DNA of 64,000 bases from RGIG2041 sp045578865 (GTDB lineage Bacteria; Bacillota; Clostridia; UBA1381; UMGS1253). The stretch covers positions 1 through 64,000 of the forward strand of contig JAZNLB010000013.1 of the NCBI GenBank assembly GCA_045578865.1. Direction: 5' to 3'. Of the stretch, positions 1-8,599 are shown piece after piece (position 1 is the first letter of the stretch; each line of letters starts with the position of its first letter). The notes under the pieces were generated by a model that ran no database searches, was not told where the DNA came from, and was given only the letters and a program-made list of their open reading frames with translations. The translations under genes and the position numbers were made by a program.

Positions 1-130
1 GCTAAATATTTGTATTTAACGAAAAAAATGTTGGAATTTTACGTTATAAAATCACTTTATATCTCTCCTATTCTAAATTTATAACGTATTTTCACCATGT
101 TTTATGTCGTCATTTTGTCGTCACTTGCAG

Positions 131-169
131 CAAAAAACAAAAAGAAACCGTTGAAATTTCAACGGTTTC
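131..169 (-). terminator. Rho-independent terminator after the GMP synthase gene
   Basis: A 12-bp perfect inverted repeat (GAAACCGTTGAA at 144-155 and its complement at 158-169) is followed, reading the minus strand, by a T-rich run. It lies just beyond the stop codon of the gene at 192-1163. The remaining bases 1-130 at the window edge hold no gene I can recognise. Confidence 0.85.
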
Positions 170-191
170 CGCGTTTTTGTTAACGATTATT

Positions 192-1163
192 CTATTCCCC
201 TTCTATTGTTGCCACAGGCTTGTCTGAGATATCCCACAGAACTCTGTTGATGCCTGGAACTTCTGCGATGATTCTGTCTCTCATCTTGCAGAGCACGGCA
301 AATGGAATTTCTACGGACTGTGCTGTAACTGCGTCAACTGTGTTGACAGCTCTGATGATTGCTGCCCAGCCCATGTAGCGCTTGTCGTCCTTTACGCCAG
401 TGGACTTGATGTCAGGGATTGCCACGAAGTACTGCCATGGAGTAGGAACCATCTTGTCAAGTTCTTCTCTTACGATGGCGTCAGCTTCTCTTACTGCTTC
501 CAGTCTGTCGCGTGTGATTGCGCCTGTGCATCTTACGCCGAGACCTGGGCCTGGGAATGGCTGTCTGTATACCATGCCGTCAGGTAAACCGAGCTGCTTA
601 CCTACAACTCTTACTTCGTCCTTGTAAAGAAGTCTTACCGGAACAAACAGTTCGAACTGCATGTCTTCTGGCAGGCCGCCTACGTTGTGGTGAGCCTTTA
701 CGCCGTCGGATTCAGTGATGTCAGGGTAGATTGTGCCCTGAGCAAGGAATTCGATTCCTTCAAGCTTACGTGCTTCTTCTTCGAAAACTCTGATAAATTC
801 TGCGCCGATGATTTTTCTCTTCTTTTCCGGCTCGTCCACGCCTGCGAGCAAATCAAGAAAGCGGTCAGTTGCATCTACATAGATAAGGTTAGCATCAAGT
901 TCTTTGCCGAACACTTCAATAACCTGTTCGCTTTCGCCTTTTCGCATCAAACCGTGATTTACATGTACGCAAACGAGTTGTTTGCCGATGGCTTTAATCA
1001 AAAGTGCCGCTACAACCGACGAGTCTACACCGCCGGAGAGGGCGAGTAATACTTTTTTATTGCCGACTTGCGCTCGAACTGCCTTAACCTGTTCTTCGAT
1101 AAAAGCATCTGCAAGCGCTTTTGTTGTAATTCTTTCCATTGTTTCGGGACGCACATTGCTCAT
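192..1163 (-). CDS. guaA: GMP synthase, ATP-pyrophosphatase subunit only (no glutamine amidotransferase domain)
   Basis: GMP synthase amidates XMP to GMP using ATP, the last step of guanine nucleotide synthesis. This 323-residue protein covers only the ATP-pyrophosphatase and C-terminal dimerisation domains: the N-type P-loop SGGVDSS sits at residues 43-49, and the family motif QPFPGPGLGVR and a C-terminal PVATIEGE are present. Usual bacterial GuaA is about 510 residues with an N-terminal class I amidotransferase of about 190 residues, which is absent; the protein starts with its own ATG at 1163 after an AAGGGGG ribosome binding site, so this is not an N-terminal miscall. A separate glutaminase subunit, as in archaea, or direct use of ammonia is inferred; no such subunit is in the window. 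The CofE-like gene lies 23 bp upstream in the same direction, probably one transcript. The penultimate motif differs from the usual TIEWE ending (Trp replaced by Gly). Confidence 0.93.
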   Translation of the reverse strand: MSNVRPETMERITTKALADAFIEEQVKAVRAQVGNKKVLLALSGGVDSSVVAALLIKAIGKQLVCVHVNHGLMRKGESEQVIEVFGKELDANLIYVDATDRFLDLLAGVDEPEKKRKIIGAEFIRVFEEEARKLEGIEFLAQGTIYPDITESDGVKAHHNVGGLPEDMQFELFVPVRLLYKDEVRVVGKQLGLPDGMVYRQPFPGPGLGVRCTGAITRDRLEAVREADAIVREELDKMVPTPWQYFVAIPDIKSTGVKDDKRYMGWAAIIRAVNTVDAVTAQSVEIPFAVLCKMRDRIIAEVPGINRVLWDISDKPVATIEGE

Positions 1164-1186
1164 TTTTTATAACCCCCTTGCCCTTG

Positions 1187-2386
1187 TTACATAGTATAAT
1201 TGTCAAAATAACCCTGAACCAAAACGACCGGTGTACCCTTGTCGCCGGAACCACTGGTCAAGTCGCATAGCGAACCGATGAGGTCGGTGAGCTGACGCGG
1301 GGTAGTTCCCTGCGATGCCATATTGCCCACCAGGTTGTCCTCTTTGGCACGAATGCTGTCGGAAATCGCCTTTTTGAGCGCCTCGCCGGAGAGGTCTTTA
1401 AAGTCGTTATCTGCGAGGTATTTGAGTTTCAACTCGTTCGGCGTACCGATAAGACCGTCGGTATATGCCGGGGAAACGACCGGATCGGCAAGTTCCCAGA
1501 TTTTTCCCTGCGGGTCTTTGAATGCACCGTCACCGTAGACCATAACCTCTACATGCTTGCCGGTAGCTTGTAAAATACGCTTCTGGATATCCAAAACGAG
1601 CGGTTTACACTCGCGCGGGAACAACTTTACGGTATCCTCGGTGGATTTGTTCGAGCCGAGCAGTCCGTATTTTTCGTTGCAACCGCTACCGTTAATCGGT
1701 GCGTCCATAATATCATCCAAGCTGCACACGATTTTTGCGCCTGCCGCAAGCAAAATGCGCTTGGTGCGTGCTCTGGTATGAATGTCGCAGTTGATGATGC
1801 AATCCGCATAATCCAAAATCGCTTTCGGCTGATTTGCGAAAATGATTTCCGCTTCTGCACCGCATTCGCGGATGAGGTCACCGTAGTATTTCACATAGTC
1901 CACCCCTGTGAACTCGTGTACATTTTCGCCGAATAACTCGCGATATTTTGCTTCGGAGAGCACATCTGAGAACGGATTTACGCCCGATTCGTCAATCTTA
2001 TCCATGCTGATAAGCGCGTTGCCGACTTCGTCGGAAGGATAACTGAGCATCAGCACAATTTTTTTTGCGCCTTTGGCAATGCCTTTTAAGCAGATGGCAA
2101 AGCGGTTACGCGATAAAATCGGGAAAATTACCCCGACAGTGCCGCCGCCGAGTTTTGCGCGCACATCTTGTGCAATATTTTCGATAGATACATAGTTGCC
2201 CTGTGCACGCGCAACGATGGATTCCGTAACGGAAATTACATCACGGTCACGCAGGGAAAAACCTTCGTATTCTGCCGCCTCCAGGACACTGTCTGCTACG
2301 ATTTTTGCCAGGTCATCGCCCTCGCGGATAATGGGGCAACGGATGCCTCGCGATACCGTACCGACTCTTCTTTCTTTATTATTCAT
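1187..2386 (-). CDS. CofE-like (coenzyme F420-0:L-glutamate ligase family) protein
   Basis: The 399-residue protein resembles the CofE family, whose studied members add L-glutamate to F420-0 using GTP. The N-terminal half has the family pattern RGIRCPIIREGDDLAKI, then DVISVTESIVARAQG and a region of conserved acidic residues. It is about 150 residues longer than archaeal CofE (about 250). Clostridia of this kind are not known to make F420, and no other F420 gene is seen here, so the true substrate is unknown; gamma-glutamylation of another small molecule is an inference. It is first in a probable two-gene operon with the GMP synthase gene and has a clear promoter at 2435-2463. The ATG at 2386 has only a weak AAAGAAG ribosome binding site. 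Confidence 0.78.
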   Translation of the reverse strand: MNNKERRVGTVSRGIRCPIIREGDDLAKIVADSVLEAAEYEGFSLRDRDVISVTESIVARAQGNYVSIENIAQDVRAKLGGGTVGVIFPILSRNRFAICLKGIAKGAKKIVLMLSYPSDEVGNALISMDKIDESGVNPFSDVLSEAKYRELFGENVHEFTGVDYVKYYGDLIRECGAEAEIIFANQPKAILDYADCIINCDIHTRARTKRILLAAGAKIVCSLDDIMDAPINGSGCNEKYGLLGSNKSTEDTVKLFPRECKPLVLDIQKRILQATGKHVEVMVYGDGAFKDPQGKIWELADPVVSPAYTDGLIGTPNELKLKYLADNDFKDLSGEALKKAISDSIRAKEDNLVGNMASQGTTPRQLTDLIGSLCDLTSGSGDKGTPVVLVQGYFDNYTM

Positions 2387-2434
2387 AGGTCAGCGCTTCT
2401 TTCTATAATAAAATTAAAAATAAAATTACACTAT

Positions 2435-2463
2435 ATTTTAACACTTTTTGGAACAATTTTCAA
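2435..2463 (-). promoter_or_regulatory. Sigma-A type promoter for the CofE-like/GMP synthase operon
   Basis: On the minus strand a TTGAAA -35 box and a TAAAAT -10 box are separated by exactly 17 bp, about 50 bp upstream of the start codon at 2386. Confidence 0.7.
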
Positions 2464-2505
2464 TAGTTGGTTTGTAAAAAATCAGTATTTTATGAAAAAA
2501 GTCAC

Positions 2506-2542
2506 AAAAAAACTTCCGCAGGGTTATTATACCCACGGAAGT
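2506..2542 (-). terminator. Terminator of the cysteine synthase gene
   Basis: Inverted arms CTTCCG (2513-2518) and CGGAAG (2536-2541), extended inward by GGGT/ACCC with a small bulge, are followed on the minus strand by seven T residues. It begins a few bases after the stop codon at 2549-2551. Confidence 0.85.
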
Positions 2543-2548
2543 TTTGAA

Positions 2549-3475
2549 TTATCCGAATAATGGCGTGGAGAAATAGCGTTCTGCCGTATCCGGCAAAACG
2601 GTGACAACGCTTTTGCCTTTGCCGAGTTTTTTTGCAAGTTTAATTGCTGCGGCTACATTGGTGCCACTGCTGATGCCGCATAAGATGCCCTCTCTGCTTG
2701 CAAGTGCTTTTGAGGTGTTAATTGCCTCTTCGTCTTTTACGATGCAAATGTCGTTGTAGATTTCACAGTTTAAGATTTCAGGAATCAAGCCGTCGCCGAT
2801 GCCCATTTGCAAATGTGTACCGATAGAGCCGCCCGATAAAATGGCCGCGTTTTCAGGCTCAACTGCCCAGATGGTTATGTCGGGATTTTTGGCTTTGAGT
2901 GCTTCGCCGATACCGGTAATCGTTCCGCCCGTGCCAATGCCGGAGCAGAAACCGTGAATCGGTCCGTCGATCGCATCTAAGATTTCCTTTGCCGTCTGAT
3001 TTCGTTGGATTTGAGGATTTGCCGGATTTTCAAACTGCTGCGGAACAAAAACATTTTTATCTTCCGCTTTCATTTTGAGTGCGAGGTTTACACATTCTTC
3101 AATACATACGCCGATATTGCCTGCGTCGTGCACCAAAATTACTTCGGCGCCGTAATGTTCTACGAGTTTTCTTCTTTCCTCGCTGACGGAGTCGGGCATA
3201 ATGATTTTGGTTTTGTAGCCGCGTACGGCGCCTACCAAAGCCAATCCAATGCCCTGATTGCCGCTTGTCGGTTCGACAATAATGGTGTCATTGTGAATTA
3301 GGCCTTGCTCTTCTGCGGCGAAAATCATATTGTATGCGGTACGCGTTTTAATTGAGCCACCCACATTTAAACCTTCAAATTTAACATAAATGTCTGCACC
3401 CTCGGGGTCAGCCATGTGTTGCAATTTAATCATCGGCGTGTTGCCGATGGCTTCTAAAATATTATTGTAAACCAT
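2549..3475 (-). CDS. cysK: Cysteine synthase-like PLP enzyme
   Basis: PLP-dependent enzyme of the O-acetylserine (thiol)-lyase family, which makes cysteine from O-acetylserine and sulfide in the cytoplasm. The 308-residue length is normal. The N-terminal NILEAIGNTPMIKL, the Schiff-base lysine in GGSIKTR (Lys43) and the phosphate loop GTGGTITG are visible. Two positions differ from textbook CysK: the substrate loop reads TSGNQG instead of TSGNTG, and the residue after the lysine is Thr instead of Asp. The family is certain, but the preferred substrate is less so. The start at 3475 is chosen over an in-frame start 45 bp upstream because AAGGAA precedes it by 7 bp. The gene is monocistronic with its own promoter and terminator. 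Confidence 0.9.
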   Translation of the reverse strand: MVYNNILEAIGNTPMIKLQHMADPEGADIYVKFEGLNVGGSIKTRTAYNMIFAAEEQGLIHNDTIIVEPTSGNQGIGLALVGAVRGYKTKIIMPDSVSEERRKLVEHYGAEVILVHDAGNIGVCIEECVNLALKMKAEDKNVFVPQQFENPANPQIQRNQTAKEILDAIDGPIHGFCSGIGTGGTITGIGEALKAKNPDITIWAVEPENAAILSGGSIGTHLQMGIGDGLIPEILNCEIYNDICIVKDEEAINTSKALASREGILCGISSGTNVAAAIKLAKKLGKGKSVVTVLPDTAERYFSTPLFG

Positions 3476-3508
3476 AAAACCATTCCTTAATAATAAACGA
3501 TATGCTCT

Positions 3509-3537
3509 ATTATATTCCAAAATGGTTACAAAAGCAA
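3509..3537 (-). promoter_or_regulatory. Promoter of the cysteine synthase gene
   Basis: Minus-strand TTGCTT -35 and TATAAT -10 boxes with 17-bp spacing, ending about 33 bp before the start codon. No T-box or S-box leader is seen in the short untranslated region. Confidence 0.65.
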
Positions 3538-3580
3538 CTAAAATTTTTCAAATTCAGCGCACAACGATTCTTGCTTTTCT

Positions 3581-4333
3581 TCATTTTAATTTCTGTCTGC
3601 CGTTAGCATCGATATAAAATCCGTCTTTGTAAATTAAATCGCCGACCGTGCCGATGGTAAAGCCTCGTGCGGTTACGGCATCTAAAATCGGACCAAGTGC
3701 GCTTGCGGTGCCTTTGGTGCCTGTGTGAAACAGCAAAATCGAGCCGTTTTGCAAATTTTTTAAAATGCGTGCCTGCATCGTTTCTGCGGAGGGGTTTTTG
3801 TAGTCTAAGCTGTCGCAGTCCCATTGGATGCAGGAAAGTCCCATGTCGGTTATGGTTTGGATGACTTTGTTGTTGTACTCGCCGTAGGGGGCGCGGTACA
3901 GGGTGGGACGCACACCGAGCAAGGTTTCAATTTTATCCGAGCAGTTGGCGGTGTCGGTGTGCAGTTGTTCTTTTGTGAGTGCATTTACATGCGGATGCAT
4001 ATCGGAATGGTTGGCGATTTCATGCCCTGCGGCGTGAAATTTTTTTACGCTCTCGCCGCAACGGTCCACAAAATCACCCGTAACAAAAAAAGTCGCTTTT
4101 ACATTGCGCTCAGAGAGTACCTGCAATACGGCATCGGTGTCGGCATCTTCCCAGGCACAGTCAAAAGTGAGTGCGACTTGTTTTTTCGGCGTGTCCACGC
4201 TGTAAACAGGCAGCAGACGCGCTTGTGTGCCAACACTTGCAAAACGCCCTGCAAGCGCAATACAAACACAAAGCGCGCACAGACCACCCAGCCAAAGCAG
4301 AATATGTTTTAGTTTAAATGTATAAAAAGTCAT
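3581..4333 (-). CDS. Polysaccharide deacetylase, PdaB-like
   Basis: 250-residue protein with an N-terminal membrane anchor (about residues 9-27) and a NodB/polysaccharide deacetylase domain facing outward. Motifs: TFDCAWEDAD at residues 57-66, the metal-binding NHSDMHPH at 108-115, and RAPYGEYN further on. The first motif reads TFDCAW instead of TFDDGP; the sporulation protein PdaB family also departs from TFDDGP here (for example TFDISWGD), and the size and anchor fit PdaB of spore formers. A role in spore cortex or envelope polysaccharide modification is inferred from family. The start at 4333 has an AGAGGTGG site; an in-frame extension to 4561 would run into gyrA and was rejected. It lies downstream of the gyrA terminator. 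Confidence 0.85.
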   Translation of the reverse strand: MTFYTFKLKHILLWLGGLCALCVCIALAGRFASVGTQARLLPVYSVDTPKKQVALTFDCAWEDADTDAVLQVLSERNVKATFFVTGDFVDRCGESVKKFHAAGHEIANHSDMHPHVNALTKEQLHTDTANCSDKIETLLGVRPTLYRAPYGEYNNKVIQTITDMGLSCIQWDCDSLDYKNPSAETMQARILKNLQNGSILLFHTGTKGTASALGPILDAVTARGFTIGTVGDLIYKDGFYIDANGRQKLK

Positions 4334-4381
4334 ATAACCACCTCTGTAATGTATATGTGGTGAGGGCAGTGCGTATACATA

Positions 4382-4418
4382 AAAAACGGATGCGAAAACT
4401 TCATTTCGCATCCGTTTT
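4382..4418 (-). terminator. Terminator of gyrA
   Basis: An 11-bp perfect stem (CGGATGCGAAA and its complement, 4387-4416) with a T-rich tail on the minus strand, 16 bp after the gyrA stop codon. Confidence 0.9.
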
Positions 4419-4433
4419 ATGTTGTAAGTTACA

Positions 4434-6947
4434 TTATTCTTCAGCAGTTTCCGCCTCGGCAGTTTCAGTTGCTTCCACTGCACCTTCGGCCGTTTCTTCG
4501 CCTTCCTCTTCGTCTTCTTCGCGGTCTGCAACGGCGAGGGATACAATCTTGACATCGTCATTTAAACGCATCAGACGCACGCCCTTGGTTACACGCGAGT
4601 AGGTGCTGATTTCATCGGTGTGCATACGGATGATGACACCGGCATCGGTAATCAGCATTACATCGGTTTCGTCCGTTACGGCGCAGATACCGGCAAGTTT
4701 ACCGGTCTGCTCGGTAATTCTGTAAGTGAGAACGCCCTTACCGCCACGGTTTTGCGCCTTGTATTCGTCAAACTCGGTTTTTTTGCCGTAGCCGTATTCG
4801 GATACAACGAGCAGTTTAGAAGCCTCGTCTGCAATACATACGCCGACAACTTTATCGTCGCCAACCAGACGGATAGCACGCACACCATGCGCCGTTCTGC
4901 CCATGACACGGGCATCGTTTTCATCAAAGCGGATAGCCATGCCGTTTGCAGTACCGATTAATATCTGCTTTGTGCCGTCGGTTAAGTTTACAGCCAACAC
5001 TTCATCATCTTCGTCGAGGTTAATTGCCCTAAAACCGTTTTTGCGGCTGGTGTCATACTCGGCGAGGATACTGCGCTTGATGATACCTTTTTTGGTTACA
5101 AATGTCAGGTAGTGTTCTTCGTCGAACTCACGCAGGGCGATGGTTGCATTTACCTTTTCGTCGGGTTCAAGCTGCAACAAGTTTACGATGGCCGTACCCT
5201 TGGACTGTCTGCCGGCTTCCGGAATTTGATAGCCCTTGAGTTTGAACATTCTGCCCATATTGGTAAAGAACAGGATGTGGTTGTGTGTCGAGGTGGTCAT
5301 AATATTTTCCACAAAGTCCTCGTCACGCACCTGCTGGCCTTTAATACCTCTGCCGCCACGGCGCTGAGAGCGGTATGTATCTACAGGAACACGCTTTACA
5401 TAGCCGAAGTGGGTGAGGGTAATGGCAACTTCTTCTTCCTCAATCAAATCTTCATCGTCAATATCGTCAAAGGATGCCGTGATTTCCGTGCGGCGCTCGT
5501 CACCGTACTTTTCGCGGATGGCAACGAGGTCGTCTTTTAAGATGGAGAGTACCAGGTTATCATCGGCAAGCACTTCGTTGTAATAACGGATAGCATCTTG
5601 AATTTGGAGCAGTTCATCGTGAATCTTCTGGCGTTCCAAACCGCTCAAACGACCGAGACGCATGTCCACAATCGCCTGTGCCTGCTCGTCTGTGAGCGCA
5701 AAGCGCTGCATCAAAAGTTGTTTTGCCTCTGCCACGCCTTCCTTGGCAGAGCGGATGGTATTGATCACTTCGTCAATGTTGTCGATAGCGATGTTGAGAC
5801 CGAGCAAGATATGCTCACGCTCGAGCGCTTTTTTGAGATTGAATTTTGTTTTGCGGATGATGACATCCTTCTGGAAATCAATATAGTGGTCAAGCACCTG
5901 GCGCAAATTCAAAAGTTTCGGCTCGGTTACATTCACCAGTGCAATCATATTTACGCAGAAACTTTCCTGCAGCTGCGTAAATTTGTAAAGTTGATTTAAA
6001 ATCACATTTGCGTTGGCATCGCGCTTAACTTCAATCACGATACGCATACCTTCGCGGTCAGACTCGTCACGCACTTCGGAAATGCCCTCTATGCGTTTGT
6101 CTCTTTGCAGTTCGCCGATTTTTTCTACCAGTTTAGCCTTGTTTACCTGATACGGAATTTCCGTAACAATAATCTGCTGCTGGTTGTTTTTGAGTTCCTC
6201 GATTACCGCTCGTGCACGCATTAAAATTCTGCCACGACCCGTATGATATGCAGAGCGGATACCGCTTTTGCCCATAATAAGCGCACCGGTCGGGAAGTCC
6301 GGACCTTTGATGTAGTTCATCAGTTCGTCAATGGTAATGTTCGGGTCGTCAATTACGGCGATAATACCGTCAATGACTTCGGTTAAATTGTGCGGCGGAA
6401 TGTTGGTCGCCATTGCAACTGCAATACCCGAAGAACCGTTGACAAGAAGGTTCGGAAAACGCGAAGTAATGACACACGGCTCCTGACGGCTGTCGTCATA
6501 GTTGGGCATAAAGTCTACCGTGTCTTTCTCAATATCCGTCAGCATTTCGAGCGAAATCTTGCTCATGCGTGCTTCGGTATAACGGTAAGCAGCCGGCGGG
6601 TCGCCGTCCACGGAACCGAAGTTACCCTGACCGTCTACCAGAGGATAACGCATCGAGAAGTTTTGTGCGAGACGAACGAGCGCATCATATACGGAGGCAT
6701 CACCGTGCGGGTGATATTTACCGAGCACATCGCCGACGGTGGCTGCACATTTTTTGTACGCTTTATCCGGGGTAAGGCCTGCTTCGTGCATCGTGTATAA
6801 AATGCGTCTGTGTACCGGCTTTAAGCCGTCACGCACATCGGGCAATGCTCTGCCGATGATAACACTCATGGCGTACTCAAGGTACGCTTTTTTCATTTCC
6901 GTCGACAGCTCGCGTTCGACGATGGTTTGGTTTTCATAATCAGCCAT
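4434..6947 (-). CDS. gyrA: DNA gyrase subunit A
   Basis: Subunit A of the type II topoisomerase that introduces negative supercoils. 837 residues from the ATG at 6947, which follows a strong TAGGAGGT site; a longer reading by 12 codons lacks support. The catalytic tyrosine is Tyr123 in YRYTEAR, the GyrA box QRRGGRG lies in the start of the C-terminal beta-pinwheel, and the C-terminal tail is very acidic (runs of Glu/Asp). In the quinolone-determining region the sequence HPHGDASVYD puts Ala84 at the position of E. coli Ser83, with Asp88 kept. gyrB is not adjacent. The gene sits 72 bp after gpmI without a clear terminator between them. Confidence 0.97.
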   Translation of the reverse strand: MADYENQTIVERELSTEMKKAYLEYAMSVIIGRALPDVRDGLKPVHRRILYTMHEAGLTPDKAYKKCAATVGDVLGKYHPHGDASVYDALVRLAQNFSMRYPLVDGQGNFGSVDGDPPAAYRYTEARMSKISLEMLTDIEKDTVDFMPNYDDSRQEPCVITSRFPNLLVNGSSGIAVAMATNIPPHNLTEVIDGIIAVIDDPNITIDELMNYIKGPDFPTGALIMGKSGIRSAYHTGRGRILMRARAVIEELKNNQQQIIVTEIPYQVNKAKLVEKIGELQRDKRIEGISEVRDESDREGMRIVIEVKRDANANVILNQLYKFTQLQESFCVNMIALVNVTEPKLLNLRQVLDHYIDFQKDVIIRKTKFNLKKALEREHILLGLNIAIDNIDEVINTIRSAKEGVAEAKQLLMQRFALTDEQAQAIVDMRLGRLSGLERQKIHDELLQIQDAIRYYNEVLADDNLVLSILKDDLVAIREKYGDERRTEITASFDDIDDEDLIEEEEVAITLTHFGYVKRVPVDTYRSQRRGGRGIKGQQVRDEDFVENIMTTSTHNHILFFTNMGRMFKLKGYQIPEAGRQSKGTAIVNLLQLEPDEKVNATIALREFDEEHYLTFVTKKGIIKRSILAEYDTSRKNGFRAINLDEDDEVLAVNLTDGTKQILIGTANGMAIRFDENDARVMGRTAHGVRAIRLVGDDKVVGVCIADEASKLLVVSEYGYGKKTEFDEYKAQNRGGKGVLTYRITEQTGKLAGICAVTDETDVMLITDAGVIIRMHTDEISTYSRVTKGVRLMRLNDDVKIVSLAVADREEDEEEGEETAEGAVEATETAEAETAEE

Positions 6948-7019
6948 AATTGACCTCCTATACTGTGCGAAAGCGGCAATCAAAACTTCGCTCGCCGCCC
7001 TTTTTCGCTAAAAACTGAA

Positions 7020-8531
7020 TTATCTTACAAGCAGAGACTCACCGGTCATCTCTGCCGGTTTTGCAAGCCCCATCATATCGAGCAGTGTCGGCGCAATATC
7101 TGCCAGTCTGCCCTCCGGTTTTAATTTACCGTCAAAGCCGACCATAACCATAGGTACCGGATTGGTCGAGTGTGCGGTTACAATATTGCCTGCATCATCA
7201 AACATTTCGTCTGCGTTACCGTGGTCTGCGGTTACAAGGGCACATCCGCCCATCTTTTCGATGGCTGCAAGAACCTTGCCGAGACATTCGTCCACAGCTT
7301 CAACGGCTGCCTTTGCACAATCAAAAATACCTGTATGGCCAACCATATCGCAGTTTGCGAAGTTTAAAATGATTACATCGTATTTGCCGGATTCAATGCG
7401 GGCAACCGCTTCGTCGGCAACTTCGTAAGCGCTCATTTCCGGCTTCAAGTCGTAAGTTGCAACCTTCGGGGATGCGATGAGCGCACGGTCTTCGCCTTCC
7501 GATTCTTTTTCCACGCCGCCATTAAAGAAGAAGGTTACATGTGCGTATTTTTCAGTTTCTGCAATACGCAGTTGCGAAAGACCGTTTGCACTGATGTACT
7601 CGCCAAAGGTGTTGGTCAGTGCGGTTGGCTTGAAAGCAATCTCTACATTCGGCATGGATTTGTCGTACTGTGTCATGCATACATAATAGAGCGGGAAAAA
7701 CTCTCTTTCAAAGCCGTCAAAGGCTTCATCTACGAGTGTTCTTGTGATTTCGCGCGCTCTGTCCGGACGGAAATTAAAGAAGATAACGGAATCGTTTGCC
7801 GCAATCTTTCTTGCGCCGTCTATCACGGTCGGCACAACGAATTCGTCCGTCACATCATTTTTGTAGGAATCGCGTACGGCTTTTTCGGCATCTGCGGCGT
7901 GCTCGCCTTCGCCTTTAACCATAGCGTTGTATGCCGCTGCTACGCGCTCCCAACGATTGTCGCGGTCCATTGCGTAGTAGCGGCCCATTACGGTCGCGAT
8001 ATGTCCGCAACCGAGTTCGTCAAGCTTAGCCTGCAACTGTGCGATGTAATCTGCACCCGTAGTCGGGCCGACATCGCGGCCGTCTAAGAAGCAATGTACA
8101 TAGACTTCGGTAAGTCCCTCGCGCTTCGCCATTTCCAAAATGGCAAACAGGTGTGTTATATGTGAATGTACGCCGCCGTCGGACAAAAGGCCGTAAATAT
8201 GCAGCGCACTGTTGTTTTCTTTCGCATTGTTTACAGCGTTTTTAAACGCTTCGTTTTCAAAAAAGTCGCCATCCTGAATGGACTTTGTAATTCTGGTCAG
8301 TTCCTGATATACGATTCTGCCTGCGCCGATGTTGGTATGACCAACTTCGGAGTTGCCCATCTGGCCGTCCGGCAGGCCCACATCCATACCGCTTGCATGG
8401 ATAATGTTGTGCGGACAAGTCTTAATAAGGTTGTCCATCACCGGAGTTTGTGCGGCATGAATTGCCGATTGCTTTACATCTTTCGCGATGCCGTAGCCGT
8501 CTAAAATAATAAGTGCTGTAGGTTTCTTCAT
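7020..8531 (-). CDS. gpmI: 2,3-bisphosphoglycerate-independent phosphoglycerate mutase
   Basis: Interconverts 3- and 2-phosphoglycerate in glycolysis, with two Mn ions and a phosphoserine intermediate. At 503 residues it has the expected length; the nucleophile is Ser61 in MGNSEVGHTNIGAGR, and the alkaline-phosphatase-type metal motifs (DGYG near the start, TADHGNADEM near the end) are visible. GAAGGAG lies 8 bp before the ATG at 8531. It is the third gene of the operon pgk-tpiA-gpmI; gapA and eno are not in this operon within the window. Confidence 0.97.
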   Translation of the reverse strand: MKKPTALIILDGYGIAKDVKQSAIHAAQTPVMDNLIKTCPHNIIHASGMDVGLPDGQMGNSEVGHTNIGAGRIVYQELTRITKSIQDGDFFENEAFKNAVNNAKENNSALHIYGLLSDGGVHSHITHLFAILEMAKREGLTEVYVHCFLDGRDVGPTTGADYIAQLQAKLDELGCGHIATVMGRYYAMDRDNRWERVAAAYNAMVKGEGEHAADAEKAVRDSYKNDVTDEFVVPTVIDGARKIAANDSVIFFNFRPDRAREITRTLVDEAFDGFEREFFPLYYVCMTQYDKSMPNVEIAFKPTALTNTFGEYISANGLSQLRIAETEKYAHVTFFFNGGVEKESEGEDRALIASPKVATYDLKPEMSAYEVADEAVARIESGKYDVIILNFANCDMVGHTGIFDCAKAAVEAVDECLGKVLAAIEKMGGCALVTADHGNADEMFDDAGNIVTAHSTNPVPMVMVGFDGKLKPEGRLADIAPTLLDMMGLAKPAEMTGESLLVR

Positions 8532-8551
8532 TGTGTTACTCCTTCGTGATA

Positions 8552-8589
8552 ATTCTGCAGGTCGGGAGTGTACCCCCCGACCGCAGAAT
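8552..8589 (-). promoter_or_regulatory. Strong intercistronic stem-loop between tpiA and gpmI
   Basis: The arms at 8552-8566 and 8576-8589 form a 14-bp stem with one bulged base. There is no T-run after it on the minus strand, so it looks like an mRNA processing or stability element within the glycolytic operon more than a terminator. Confidence 0.55.
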
Positions 8590-8599
8590 ACAATTTCAA

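Noticed and set aside
4334..4561. N-terminal extension of the PdaB-like protein
   Set aside because: It would cross the gyrA terminator and end of gyrA; the ATG at 4333 has its own ribosome binding site and a membrane anchor right after it.
6948..7019. Possible separate gyrA promoter
   Set aside because: TTGATT and TATAGG candidates are only 15 bp apart and overlap the ribosome binding site; not convincing.
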